This document shows, one piece after another, positions 34,090 to 55,807 of a DNA stretch of 64,000 bases. This stretch comes from Rosa chinensis (taxonomy: Eukaryota; Streptophyta; Magnoliopsida; Rosales; Rosaceae), in assembly GCF_002994745.2 (NCBI RefSeq), contig NC_037094.1, positions 6,494,001-6,558,000 on the forward strand. Reading direction: 5' to 3'. Made by a program: the position numbers and the translations under genes. Every line of letters starts with the position of its first letter. Within the stretch, counting starts at the first letter, position 1. The notes beneath the pieces were generated by a model. That model was not told the DNA's origin. It saw only the letters and a list, made by a program, of their open reading frames with translations, and did not search any database.

Positions 34090-34330
34090 TAATATTAGTA
34101 GAACAATCCCTCCCGAAGAAAATATCAGCAGCAAAAGGGTTTTCAGTAGAACAATCTTGGTGAATGAAAACGTCGTTGGCATAAAATTTTGACTAAATAA
34201 AATAATAAAACTTCGTCGGCGTAGGGATTTTATAAATAAAACGACGAAATTTCGTAGGAGTTTCGTACATAAAAGGACGAAATTTAGTCGGCATTAGGTT
34301 TTCAAAAAAAAAAAAAAATTGTTCGGTCAA
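34090..34330. repeat. Clustered ACGAAATTTCGT / GTCGGC motifs
   Basis: Repeated variants of GTCGGCAT, GTCGGCGTAGG and the palindrome ACGAAATTTCGT lie within about 150 bp, reminiscent of subterminal repeats of a DNA transposon or of a degraded repeat. No TIRs were defined. The region lies in the upstream zone of the second RPW8 gene. Confidence 0.4.
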
Positions 34331-34564
34331 TCCAAAAATAATATTGGTAGAACAACTTTAATGTCTTCTCATGGTTGACTTGCGATTCACTTCTTCAGCT
34401 CATTTGCCGATGACACGGCCTTTAATTTCTGGATCGTCTTCGCTTCACAAGCCACCCAAATTCATATTGGCCGGTCTGAATCTGCTAATAAGGTTGGTAA
34501 AGTTTAGATGATAATACAAGTTTTCTAATTTTTGTTTTGTTTGCATTGTTGATTTGCTGTAATT

Positions 34565-36598
34565 ATGTCTATGAGTCTGAACTTTCTGGGAGGAGCACCT
34601 TTTCAACTCCTATACGATGGTGTTAGGGTAGCCATAGGTAGAACTACCAAGTTCAAAGCCCTCCTCTTAAATCTCGAATCGACGCTAGACTGTTTGCAAC
34701 CACGAGTCATCCAGCAGATAAGAGACCATAATGTGGAGCTGAATCTCCCAAACGATATAATTCAAGACCTGCAAGTGAAAATGGATGATGGTGTGGCACT
34801 CATTGCCAATTTATCTAGGCTTAGCGTGTGGAACTGTCGCGTATGGGGGGACTGTTGCAACTGCATGAAGCCTAGCTATGCAGACCAACTTGCTGCATTG
34901 GATAGGTCTCTTAGACGACTGTTGGAGATACTAAAGCTTGAGCAGATGAGGAACGTGGTGGAGCTCTTGCTTTTGGCAAGGAGAAGTAATGACCGACAAG
35001 ATGACTTGGAGAGAAGACAGTTGGAAATTCTGAAAGCGCTGCAAGAAACCGGGGATATGTTAAGAGCGCAGCAGGAAGTAATGGAGAGAATTGAAAGGAA
35101 TGGTGCTGCATCTTCAGACAGAGGAGGGTCAGCTCCTGCTCCTGCTCCTGCTCTAGGAACAGTATTTAGGGTGTTGTTTGATGTTGTTATCAGAGTAAAG
35201 GTCAAGAATATGATGTATGAGCGAATCCTCAAAGATTTTGAATCCACTCTTGAATGCTTGAAGCCACTTATAGAAGAGATGGTGGAGTCTAACAAGTTGC
35301 TGCATCTTTCAAATGAGGAACAAGAATATTTCATAATGCAAATGGAAAAGGGTGTAGAGTTAATTCACCAGTGCTCTGAGGCTTGCAAGAGAGGAATAAG
35401 GTATAAAAAGTACGAATACACCAAGAAACTTCTGGGATTGGATGCATGTCTTCAAAGGCTTTTCATTGAACTCAAAGAGCAGGTAGTAAGGAATGTGAAG
35501 GAGGCCTTGGTGCTTATAAGTAACTTGGAAAAAGAGATCACAGAAATTGAAGGGGTTGTTGTGGTACAAAGTGATGAAATTGAGTGTTCGATTCCAGCAC
35601 CTCAACCCCGATCACCTTTAGTTGGAGAGGATTTACAAAATGTGCAGATAAATCAAGAGGTGATCGAGGCTCTATGTCCCCCCCTTGTATTATGTGGTTT
35701 CATTAATCAAGGCTTGAGGGCAACTGCAACCGCACCCGCACCGGCCTTCGTTTTTATAGAAAATCAAGAGGTGATCGAGGAGACATTCGATGCAGTAAGC
35801 AACTTAGAAGAGGAGATCAAGGAAATTAGAGAAGTTCATGTGGTACAAAATAATGAAGTACAAAGTAAAGGTCCTCAACCTTCATTGCCTACAGCTGGAT
35901 CCAGTGTACAAAGTATGCAGGGAACAAGGGATGTGATCAAGGAAAGATGGGACTCGGAAAAGTTGCCGGATGTCAAGCAAATTAAAGGGAAAGGCTTGTT
36001 CGAATATCCGGTTACTGGTGAATATGAACTTCCACCATTTCCAGTGGGACTTGCACAGGAAAGAGAAGATCACGCTGATGCATTCAGTAATGCATCATTG
36101 GAAGAACCGGTTGATGAATTGGATATGCATGTCAGCTACTTGAAACGGAAGCTTTTACATGGTGGTCACTTAGCCATTGTGCTGACGGGACCTGAAGGAT
36201 GCGGGAAAACTAGATTGGCAGAAAAGTTTTGTCAAGATGAGGAAGTCATAGATGAATTCAAGAACAATATTTTCTTCGTCCCTGTTTCGGAAAGCCCCAA
36301 ATTGCAGCTTATTGTTCAAAAACTATATCCAGAGGAGGGTTACAGGAAAATTATGTTGCCAGATGAAAATGGAGTTCATGCAATTCAGTGGCTGCAAGCA
36401 TTTGTTAAGCATGTAGGACATCATCGTTCTCTGTTGGTCCTAGATGATGTCTGGCCTGGATCTGAATCCCTTCTTGATGAGTTTGATGAATTCAAAAGGT
36501 CAAATTTCAAGATTCTGGTGACATCAAGATTCGAATTTCCTAGATTTGGTTCCTCCTATTATGCAATGACGGATGATATACTTAGGGTAGGTAGATAA
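34565..36598 (+). CDS. RPW8-RPW8-NB-ARC receptor, truncated in NB-ARC
   Basis: 677 residues from ATG 34565 (MSMSLNFLGGAPFQLLYDGV). The first RPW8 domain covers about 3-145, a charged linker follows, and the second RPW8 domain (FESTLECLKPLIEEMVE) covers about 195-330. Two related acidic segments come next (LEKEITEIEG, LEEEIKEIRE), then the start of NB-ARC: P-loop GPEGCGKTRLA near residue 540, kinase-2 LLVLDDVW near 622, RNBS-B FKILVTSRFEFPRF near 648. It ends shortly after. A donor-like AGG/GTAGGT at 36587 suggests further exons once followed, but none is visible before the RALF gene. Helper NLRs of this type signal cell death at membranes. Without the ARC2 and LRR parts it cannot switch normally. 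Possible W-box TTGACT at 34375. Confidence 0.82.
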   Translation: MSMSLNFLGGAPFQLLYDGVRVAIGRTTKFKALLLNLESTLDCLQPRVIQQIRDHNVELNLPNDIIQDLQVKMDDGVALIANLSRLSVWNCRVWGDCCNCMKPSYADQLAALDRSLRRLLEILKLEQMRNVVELLLLARRSNDRQDDLERRQLEILKALQETGDMLRAQQEVMERIERNGAASSDRGGSAPAPAPALGTVFRVLFDVVIRVKVKNMMYERILKDFESTLECLKPLIEEMVESNKLLHLSNEEQEYFIMQMEKGVELIHQCSEACKRGIRYKKYEYTKKLLGLDACLQRLFIELKEQVVRNVKEALVLISNLEKEITEIEGVVVVQSDEIECSIPAPQPRSPLVGEDLQNVQINQEVIEALCPPLVLCGFINQGLRATATAPAPAFVFIENQEVIEETFDAVSNLEEEIKEIREVHVVQNNEVQSKGPQPSLPTAGSSVQSMQGTRDVIKERWDSEKLPDVKQIKGKGLFEYPVTGEYELPPFPVGLAQEREDHADAFSNASLEEPVDELDMHVSYLKRKLLHGGHLAIVLTGPEGCGKTRLAEKFCQDEEVIDEFKNNIFFVPVSESPKLQLIVQKLYPEEGYRKIMLPDENGVHAIQWLQAFVKHVGHHRSLLVLDDVWPGSESLLDEFDEFKRSNFKILVTSRFEFPRFGSSYYAMTDDILRVGR

Positions 36599-37168
36599 CA
36601 TGAAAATATTGTCAATTGCATGTCACAGCCAAGGAAAAGAAAAAGAATAATGAGGGTAAGAACAAGGAAAGAAATGAGAAGTCTCTATGTTTGTGTACAT
36701 TTCTAATGCCTTATACTATATTGGATTGATTGTGTTAAATTGGCAGAACTCAGTAAGCCATTTATAGAACAGAAAAATGTCTTCTGTGTAAAATTACTAA
36801 CAAGAAATCCATCATTTACACACTGTTATTAAAGGAGACTTCTTTATTTGTCTTGGATGTGAATAATTGTAAGAATTTGATATTTTTTCAATCCAAAAGT
36901 TGATTCCATTTTGCTAACTAAGAGCGCTACTTAAATTTATAAAATGAAATGCTCTTTGTATTAGTTTATTGTTGCAATTGCTACCAGAAAACCACCAGGC
37001 AAGTACTGCATGAAATTTTCGATTTAAAATTTATATATTAGTACAAAGCTTAAACAGTCACCCGGAGGGTGAAATTATCTTCCAACAACAGCTTTCTTAA
37101 CATTGATCTTCACACTTTCTCAGTAGCCAGTCTTTTCTTTTTCATTGTGGCCTTCAACGTCAGAATGA
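36599..37168. other. Intergenic DNA between RPW8 gene and RALF gene
   Basis: Searched by eye for ARC2, MHD or LRR sequences and found none. It contains the shared downstream region of the RALF gene on the opposite strand (about 37080-37168). Confidence 0.4.
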
Positions 37169-37408
37169 TCACCTAGCTAGACCATAGCAACGATGAATTA
37201 TTGAGCAACCACGTTTATAAGGGCTAGAGGGCGGTTCAATAGGAACACAACCCGGAATTAGTTTTCCAAGAGAGGTTTTGCAAGGCTTAGGGAGTTTGAG
37301 GGAAATCCTTCTAGCGGCAACCCCGTGGTCCAGCGCCACCATGCTAACAAGTAGCAGGCAGAAGATTAATGATTTCATGTTTGACGATCCCATGATCTGA
37401 GGCTTCAT
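37169..37408 (-). CDS. RALF-like secreted cysteine-rich peptide
   Basis: 79 residues if started at 37408; M6 and M11 are alternative starts and M11 gives a more typical signal peptide (MKSLIFCLLLVSMVALDHGVA). The mature part has four cysteines at 43, 54, 68 and 74 and the C-terminal signature SPYKRGCSIIHRC, as in RALF peptides (PYxRGCxxxxRC). RALFs bind CrRLK1L receptor kinases with LLG co-receptors, or leucine-rich extensins in the wall, raising extracellular pH and tuning growth and immunity. It lacks the YISY motif and an obvious RRxL cleavage site, so it belongs to the short divergent subgroup. A decayed copy lies at 33580. It faces the truncated RPW8 gene tail to tail. Confidence 0.75.
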   Translation of the reverse strand: MKPQIMGSSNMKSLIFCLLLVSMVALDHGVAARRISLKLPKPCKTSLGKLIPGCVPIEPPSSPYKRGCSIIHRCYGLAR

Positions 37409-37451
37409 TCACATTTGTTATATCTTATTCAATACGTGTATGAGAGATTGG

Positions 37452-37463
37452 CCATTTATATGA
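37452..37463 (-). promoter_or_regulatory. TATA box of the RALF-like gene
   Basis: The minus strand reads CATATAAATGG about 45-80 bp before the possible ATGs. The same TATAAATGGCC core is kept upstream of the broken copy at 33863-33874, which supports its role. Confidence 0.55.
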
Positions 37464-38562
37464 GTTTTCGCTGCCGTTTTACGTTTGAACTGTGGGGTTT
37501 CTGCTGTATTCATTTGCTGTTTCTTCCTATTTGATTGTTGATTTAATAACGAGATTTATTTTTAGTTGAGGCAGTTTGGGAACTATTTCGCAGTTATAGC
37601 ACAACAGACTGATTGCTGATTGTCCTATTTTAGGCATTGAGGTTATTAGTTAGAACTTAGAAGAGAAAAGTTCTTCAAAACAAATAACTATTTTGGGATC
37701 ACTCGATAATCACATGTAATGATCGGAATTGTTCATTTTGTTAAGTCAGTTTCGCTGATCACTCGTGCAGAGAGCAACAAAATAAACAATCTTTTATCAA
37801 ATGTGAACATCTGGTAGTATACAGCAAGTTTACATGTACTGGTTTATAGTACGTTGTTCGTATCTCATTACCTGCTCCTTTCAGAACCAAAATATGAGAA
37901 TACACTCCTAATCTGTCCATTGATGTTACAAAATTGTACTCCTAGTTTGAGGTTTCACTCAAATGGAGGAATTTTATTAAAAGACAACCTTGCACCTCCA
38001 AGATCTGATAGAATTTCTACATGTTTCTGATACTCAAGAATATCCAGCACACATTTTGCTCTCTTTGCTCCTGAAAGATTGCACTTCATCCAGATTACAG
38101 CCAGCTGGAGTTTTGTGCAATCCAGATATATGACCATTACAAGTTACTCTGGAAGAGAACCACCAGAGTAATCTGCAATCTAGTTAACCAACCATCAAGT
38201 GCTGTTGATAATCAAAGGACCGCACAATCCTACTAGTTCTTGCAAATTTAAGTTGAAAACAAAAATGGCACTCAAGGAAATAATATGAATCAATCATAAA
38301 CGCATATACAAGTAGCACTGGTTTTAAAATTGCATCTCATACACACCTTGGCCCAGTTTATTGAATGATCACAAATTTTATTATAAATTTATTCACAATT
38401 TTGTAACAAATCAATACAATATTCACAGAACGAAGGGAGGAATGCACAATGAGCAACAATAATTGAATTTTTTCAATTGATGGGAATTTTCTGAACAAGA
38501 TGAATAGAGGCACCCATAAACTTACATTTGCAGGCAGACAGATAACTGGATTCTCGCACACA
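37464..38562. other. Intergenic DNA and 3' region of the Yippee-like gene
   Basis: Bases 37464-37700 continue the RALF upstream region. The minus-strand frame at 37955-38137 looks protein-like (CNLSGAKRAKCVLDILEYQK), but I could not assign it. It may be an exon scrap or part of the 3' UTR of the adjacent gene. Confidence 0.35.
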
Positions 38563-39237
38563 CTACCAGTTTTCCTTGACTATTTTAGATTTCTCTAGGA
38601 TGAATTTCCCTTCCTTGTATTTCTGTGTTTCCTCATAGGCTCGTTCATACTTCCAGCCCAGCACTTCATGGCAGTCGCAGCAGTAGACATCCGCAACCGT
38701 GTGCAGACCAGTCATGAGGTGGCGGTCTTCTCTAGGGCCGACTGTAATATTCATTGCATGCGAGAACAGAAAGGCTCGACCATTTCTTCCCTAACGATAA
38801 AATGAAAGAAGAAACAATCAAATCATGAATCTTGCAATCCTCTCATTTGATCACAACCAGAACAAGACTATCTTATCTATCTTATCTTATACACACATTA
38901 ACCAAATGACTTATAGTACTAAACAAAAAACCCTCTACCAAACCCAAATCAACTTCTAGGCTGGATAATAGGGTTTGAGTTGAGCTCTTTATTCCAAGTT
39001 TTCAACATACAAAAAGGTTTAGATTTCAATACTCTTTTCCTCCAAATGTAACAAAAAATAATGCACATTCATCCCATGAACTTAATGACAGACAATACAA
39101 AAACAAACCAACTTTATCAATGCAAAAGAAAGCTCTATCTTCACCTGAAAGGCTTTAGAGATGACATCATCGTGAAGGGCAACATGGTTTCGGCAATTAC
39201 AACAACCGTACAACCTCGGCCCAACCAATTCCGCCAT
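38563..39237 (-). CDS. Yippee-like zinc-binding protein (two coding exons)
   Basis: Exon 1 is 39237-39145 ([23 protein letters not shown]) and ends in a GT donor. Exon 2 is 38790-38563, after an AG acceptor, and ends in TAG. Together they encode about 106 residues, the usual Yippee length. Two zinc half-sites are seen, CCNC near residues 12-15 and CCDC in [18 protein letters not shown], with [12 protein letters not shown] and [13 protein letters not shown] between them, all typical of the family. Yippee proteins adopt a beta-tent fold related to cereblon and the N-terminal domain of RIG-I-like proteins; their plant role is poorly known. A donor-like site at about 39750 suggests a 5' UTR intron, with transcription starting near 39850-39900. 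Confidence 0.9.
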
Positions 39238-39299
39238 CAACGATGGACAAGCAAGCAGAGACTGGCTTGGCCACTACACAAATTCCAAACCTTCTCCTA

Positions 39300-39930
39300 A
39301 AAGGCGGCATCCAAACATTCACAGATATTAGCATCACTCTTTAGTCTAATCCAGATTGAAACTCTTAAAACAAACCTCCATCATCCCAAAAATGTCAGGA
39401 GCGGCAAAAATCTCTCACCTTTTAACAAATATATTGGTCTCGTATGTACAACTTCGGCTATAAACCAATCTTGGACGCCATCTCTGTTGACAAAAACAGA
39501 ATTGCTATTATAAAAGTAAACAAAGAAGCCACCCAGTTCAGAAATCTATAAAAGATCAGGCAGAGCAGATAAGTAAAACCCAGTAATCAACAGTGAATAT
39601 GGTTCGAAAAAAAAAAAATGAAACCCAAATCAAAGGTGGAAGCTTTTTCTATAATCCATAAACGGGTAGTGGACTGATCACCAGGGAATGCAAGAAATAT
39701 TGAAGATATGGAATTACATGGATAGATTGAGAGTGATTAGTATTAGTACCTGCCCAGTTGGGATGTGGAAGAGAGATGAGAGTTTGATTTGGGTTGTGTG
39801 AGAGTGAGAGTCTGAGCTGATAGAGATGGTATCGGAGTTCGGTGAGTTTGGAAAGTCTGAGTTGACAGATTGCGTACAAGCCTTTTCTCCAAAAAGGCAA
39901 AAGAGAAATCTCTTTATTTATGAGCAACTC
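39300..39930 (-). promoter_or_regulatory. 5' UTR intron and leader exon of the Yippee-like gene (inferred)
   Basis: On the minus strand the stretch at about 39900-39750 ends in CTGGGCAG/GTACTAATAC, a good donor. The open frame there (39649-39927) lacks family motifs and is better read as an untranslated leader. The exact start site is unknown. Confidence 0.4.
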
Positions 39931-39995
39931 ATTTCCGTTAAAAATTTATTAGAAACGGAGAAGGTGCTGCCAAAATGGAAAAAGATAGAAAAAAG

Positions 39996-40067
39996 AGGTT
40001 CTACCGAGATTTGAACTCGGGTTACTGGATTCAGAGTCCAATGTCCTGACCACTAGACCATAGAACC
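39996..40067 (-). tRNA. tRNA-Gln (anticodon CUG)
   Basis: 72 nt on the minus strand with a complete cloverleaf. The acceptor stem GGTTCTA pairs with TAGAACC plus discriminator T. The D-arm is TGGTCTAGTGGTCAGGACA. The anticodon loop is CTCTGAA with CTG. The T-arm has GTTCAAATC, the internal B box. The A box (TGGTCTAGTGG) is intact and no intron is present. It is a normal nuclear tRNA gene transcribed by RNA polymerase III. A CCA tail is not encoded, as expected. Confidence 0.95.
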
Positions 40068-40734
40068 AACTTGTGAATGAATCATTACGTCTCTCTCATA
40101 TTTCATTCGAAGAGCATGAGAACTGAAAAATTTTGGTGAGAAAATAAAAACTTGTAATTTTGGTCAAAAATCGTGAACTATGATCCATAGTTTTGGACAG
40201 AAGTTTGATGTTCTAAAAAGTTTTAGTTCTCTCTTTTTTAAAAAAGTTAATCGGATCCAGTTATGGAGTTGGGATTATTTCCTTTTGTAGAGCCCCAGTA
40301 TCTTGGTAAAACCTAAAGGCTATTATATAGCTAACATGATATCATATGTATCAATAGTCAATACATTAGATGCACTAAAATTTTCAATATGAGTATTTTA
40401 TTTTTTGATTTTTCAACCAGGAATGATTTTAGATGTTTACAGACGACAAGTAAAGAGTGCTTCGACAATAGTTTCATTATAGATGTGTGTTTATAACATG
40501 TTCGAAGGCAAAAATTGCTCCCCCAAAAATGGAATATATATACAGGTAACAGAATTGGACCAATTAAGTGTTTCATCCCCGCACACAACACTAAGGAATT
40601 ATGATGGGTAACACAATTTTGAACTGGATTTGGACCAGCCTCAAGAGGTCACTTTCTCTTCTATGATGACCTATAATTATAGGATTTATTCAATAAATTT
40701 CTAATATCCAAAATCCAAATATCAATCAAACATA
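40068..40734. other. Intergenic DNA
   Basis: Spacer between the tRNA gene and a Mutator-like element. A minus-strand frame at 40358-40591 shows no family motif. Nothing else was recognised. Confidence 0.4.
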
Positions 40735-42056
40735 AAGTAATGCTAGGTGAATCACCTTTTAAGAAACCACCTAGAGCCCACCTTAGGTAATAGCTTATGT
40801 GGCTATGCCACATCATCAAAGCATAATTTTTTATTCTTTTATATTTTTATTTTTTCTTAACTATGAAAATTCCTTTTTCTTTTTTCACTTTCTTGATTTT
40901 ATCTTTTAAACTCTTTTTTTTTTCTTTCTATCTAATCTAATCTGCCCCGTCTTCATCTTCATCAGATCAACGTATGTTCTCTCCTCCTCTTGCAAAGCTC
41001 TACCAACATCTTTTCAAAGAGGTGGCTAAAAAAGGGGTGCTATTGAGGAATATTGTACTCATTCTCACTATTTAAATTCAATGAGAAGCCCTGAATTTTG
41101 TATTACTAATAGAAACTTGATAGATGAGGGTGCCATCCAACACAAGGAGTATATCAAGGCAGTATGTGTTACAGCTGTTGTATTAGTGCTTAACTCTACC
41201 TTAAGATGCTTGAGACTTGGTAATGGTGGAGAACGTGTCTTTCTTATATCTTCTTCAAATAATCATCATCGAGAAAAGAAAAACATAATTAGTCTACTGT
41301 AAGATGTGAGTCGGCGAGCCCATATGTTAATTACAACAGCTTATAGTCTAGAAAGAGGGGGGTGTTTCGATGTTTATACCTCAGCGTCAGACACATATTA
41401 ACTTACTTTGCTTGAGCAATCAAAATGTCCAAGAAAATCTCCAAGTTGAAGCATCCTTCTAATGTCGTCGGACACGTTAAACCCAAGTATGATTATTGGA
41501 GGCTATAAATTTGGAAAATTTGTAGACATACACAAAAAGTTTGACATCAAAGAATCACTAAACAGTAGAAAATATTTTAGATGCTCACTAGAGATCTTGA
41601 TACGCTCCCCAAAGGCTGTGTAAAATCAATCTTTCAAGGTGGGGAAATCTTAAATCCAAGTCTTCAAACCAAGAGCGCGCTTCTCAATTCTCTACTATAA
41701 CCAAACTCTACATGCCGTGTACTGGAGTGCGGGGTGCACTGGTTGGAACTGAATGCTTGCTCTGTTTTACATGTTTCTTTGCTGCAATGTGCCACTTTCT
41801 TATAGCAATTGGTGAGAGAGGAGAGAACAGACATTAGTCTGATGAACTTGAGGAGAAAGATGGCGCAGATTAGATTAGAAAGAAAACAAAAAAAAGGGTT
41901 TAAAAGATAAAATCAAGAAAGTGAAAAAAGAAAAAAGAATTTTCGTAGTTAAGAAAAAATAAAAATATAAAAAAATTAGAAATTATGCTTTGATAAGGTT
42001 ATGCCACATAAGCTGCTACCTAAGGTGGGCTCTAGGTGGTTCACCTAACATTACTC
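40735..42056. mobile_element. Mutator-like non-autonomous element with long inverted repeats, 1.3 kb
   Basis: Terminal regions of roughly 150-200 bp are inverted copies: GTAATGCTAGGTGAATCACC and CCACCTAGAGCCCACCTTAGGT on the left recur inverted at 42010-42055, followed by long shared A/T-rich parts (40860-40940 versus 41860-41970). The flanks carry an exact 10-bp direct repeat ATCAAACATA (40725-40734, 42057-42066), near the 9-10 bp duplication of MULEs. The interior (40950-41800) has no transposase. Its origin is unknown, so host DNA capture (Pack-MULE) is possible. Confidence 0.8.
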
Positions 42057-42066
42057 ATCAAACATA

Positions 42067-43050
42067 TGTAACCCTTTCAGGCTATATTGTTCAAAGAGAA
42101 CAAATATATGCATTTGTATACGACTTTGACAGGAACAATCCAATTTCAGATTATAAGGTCAAATCCATAGTTTAGAAGTATTTTGTATTCGTGGTTAATA
42201 CATACGAACAATATATCTTATGAACAAGCAATAGGAAATGGATGAAGATAGTGGTTCAGCCTCTAGAGCCAGAGCATAAACCTACTTTGTACAATATCTG
42301 AGTATCTGACTCCCCCCCCCCATCCGTGTTTTGAATTCACCAAACAGCTACAAGAAGAATATGACACAAGAACAGAATGCAGGCTGCTCCATTGTCCTTC
42401 AATAGTTCTATTGAACCTTGCTGAATGTACCAAAACAAAAATACTGTTCAGTTACAAATACAGTGACATATGATGATCGAACTGCAATCCTTCTTTAGAA
42501 AGCCAATGGTTCTTTGATTTCTTTTCTCTATGTTCTATGTTTCCTTTGTTTCTTTTTAAACACCATACATATATTCAAGTCAATTTTAAAAAGAAAAAGA
42601 CAATACTTATAGTCCTACAGTTGGGCAGCCCCCTATAACTCCAACACTTAAAAGCTCATCAGATCTTTAGATAATATCTTGAGTGAAATATCACTCCTAC
42701 ATGCTTTCTCCAATCTTCATATATGAGCGTGATTATTGCTTTGGGGAGAGTAGGGGTGGTAGATATATGGCAAGGAGAAAGGGGTAAGGGAGTGAAGAAT
42801 ATTGGACTTGCTGGAGAGGCATAAAACCTGAAAAAAGTGCCTGCTTGCTAGCACGACTCAAAATTCAGGGACCATATTGAGACATTAAAAGCTTAAGAAC
42901 CAAAATAAGACATTGGTCAAACTTGGGGAGCATTGGTCTAATTTACCTTTAAAATTTATTTATGTCAACTTTGCAACTACTTCCCAAATAACCTAATCAA
43001 ATTCAGGAAGAAAATATCAAAACATAATAAAACAAACCTTTTCCTATCCT
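42067..43050. other. Intergenic DNA, 3' flank of SMC3
   Basis: Contains a run of C at about 42313 and AT-rich spacer. The SMC3 3' UTR and polyadenylation signals should lie in the last few hundred bases before 43051 on the minus strand; no single site was chosen. Confidence 0.4.
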
Positions 43051-54370
<11,320 letters not shown>

Positions 54371-55240
54371 TTTGAAATCACCCGACTGTCAACCTCTGTG
54401 AGAAATGTCAAAGAAAAACTATCAACTTACAGTCATAGTAAATAAACAACTCAGGATTTCCATAAGGATGTACCCCAGATTATAAATGTACCTAAAGCAA
54501 CAACGCTTACACACTAGAATCCATGGGGATGTTGTGGCAAGGAAAAGATACACACACCCCACACACAACTTACAACCGCTATCCAAACAAAACCTAACTC
54601 AGTGACTTCGCAATTAGTGTTATGGATGTACTTTTAAAGCAATCTAGACCATTACAGAAGTGATTTGCCACTATCCTACATAACTTTGCTTTAAGCCAAA
54701 GCACAAGCACTCGAAAATCACAGAAACTAAAACCCTCAGTCTGCCATTGATTACAATTTTTAAAACCTAATTGTGGATGACCTATTGAAAGCATGGATTT
54801 GTTACTCAACGAACGAATGCCAAATCCAGAAAACCTAATCATGCTCCTTCCGAACCGTAATCAGAAATTGAACCTCTCAACCACGAGAATCTCAACTAAA
54901 ACAACACCACCACGATGAAGGTAGCCAACTGAACTCAAACCCTAGCTATACTCAGAGGTGCATATACAGTCTACGAAACTCAAATTGACTCCAACGAAGC
55001 ACAAAACCACAACGAAACTGAGGGATTCAAAGACTTCCGCGAAAGCGAGAATTGAAATTTACATTTGGTTCGGAATTTGAGCAAACGATTTGAGAAGAAA
55101 GAGAGACTTACCGGTTGAAGTTGACAATTGAGTTCATGCCACGAAGAAGAGGAGGGCGACGGCGAGGAGTGGTAGCAGTAGAGTGAAGCGTTTTCCGTTA
55201 AGCTTGGGTTTTGGGGTGGTGAGCAAGGTAAGCAGTGTGG
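54371..55240 (-). promoter_or_regulatory. SMC3 5' UTR with an intron
   Basis: On the minus strand a donor CCG/GTAAGTCTC near 55110 and an acceptor CAGAG/GTTGACAG near 54395 would remove about 715 bp of leader just before the start codon. Introns in the 5' UTR are common in plant housekeeping genes. No upstream coding frame is convincing. Confidence 0.5.
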
Positions 55241-55251
55241 GCTCGGCGCGG

Positions 55252-55289
55252 AGTTTATAGCAGATCGGAGGGAAGTAAAAGGCGGCAAA
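55252..55289 (-). promoter_or_regulatory. SMC3 core promoter: TATA-like box and E2F-type site
   Basis: The minus strand reads TTTGCCGC (55289-55282), which fits the E2F consensus TTTSSCGC, then about 20 bp further the TATA-like GCTATAAACTCC (about 55262-55252). Cohesin genes are S-phase induced in plants and animals, so E2F control is expected. Not tested. Confidence 0.5.
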
Positions 55290-55474
55290 AATGAAAAATT
55301 CGGGGAGGTTTTTTGTTTTTGCTTCAAAAACAGGAAAATCGGAAAATGGAAATGAAATATCAATTATTGTATACTACTATAGTACTATAGTACTAGCCGG
55401 CGTGTGAATTTACTTATATTTTTGTTTTATATTTTTGTGGGGATATTAATGGGGCCAAAGGTTTAACATAGTAA

Positions 55475-55807
55475 GGGCATCTCCAACAGAGTAGCTAAAC
55501 TCAATTTTTAGCTATATATAACTATTTCTAATGCAAAATTCAGCTCCAACAGACTAGCTATAGGTAAGTTAAATTTAACTATAGCTAAAATGGTTAGCTA
55601 TATTTAGCTAGAGTATCCTACATAGCTAAAGCAAAACTTATATTTCTCTCTCTTCTTTTGTCCACATGTCAGTTTACGATTTGGTAAAATATAGTTATTA
55701 TTTACAAATAGCTATCATTGCTAAAGCAACATTGCTAAATCAATACCTATATTTCACAATTTTAGCTAAATTTAACTAAGAAACAATTTCTACTGTTGGA
55801 GATGCTC
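55475..55807. mobile_element. Tourist-like (PIF/Harbinger) MITE, 333 bp
   Basis: Termini GGGCATCTCCAACAG and CTGTTGGAGATGCTC are inverted copies with one mismatch; the TAGCTA-rich interior is partly palindromic. It is flanked by the 3-bp duplication TAA (55472-55474, 55808-55810), as in PIF/Harbinger elements. It lies about 200 bp upstream of the SMC3 promoter and has no coding capacity. Confidence 0.75.

Noticed and set aside
36599..37168. Missing C-terminal exons of the second RPW8 receptor
   Set aside because: No P-L-rich, MHD or LRR-like coding was found in any frame read by eye.
54980..55363. Minus-strand frame upstream of SMC3 as an extra coding exon
   Set aside because: No family motif; it overlaps the inferred leader and promoter, and the SMC3 ATG at 54370 gives the correct family start.
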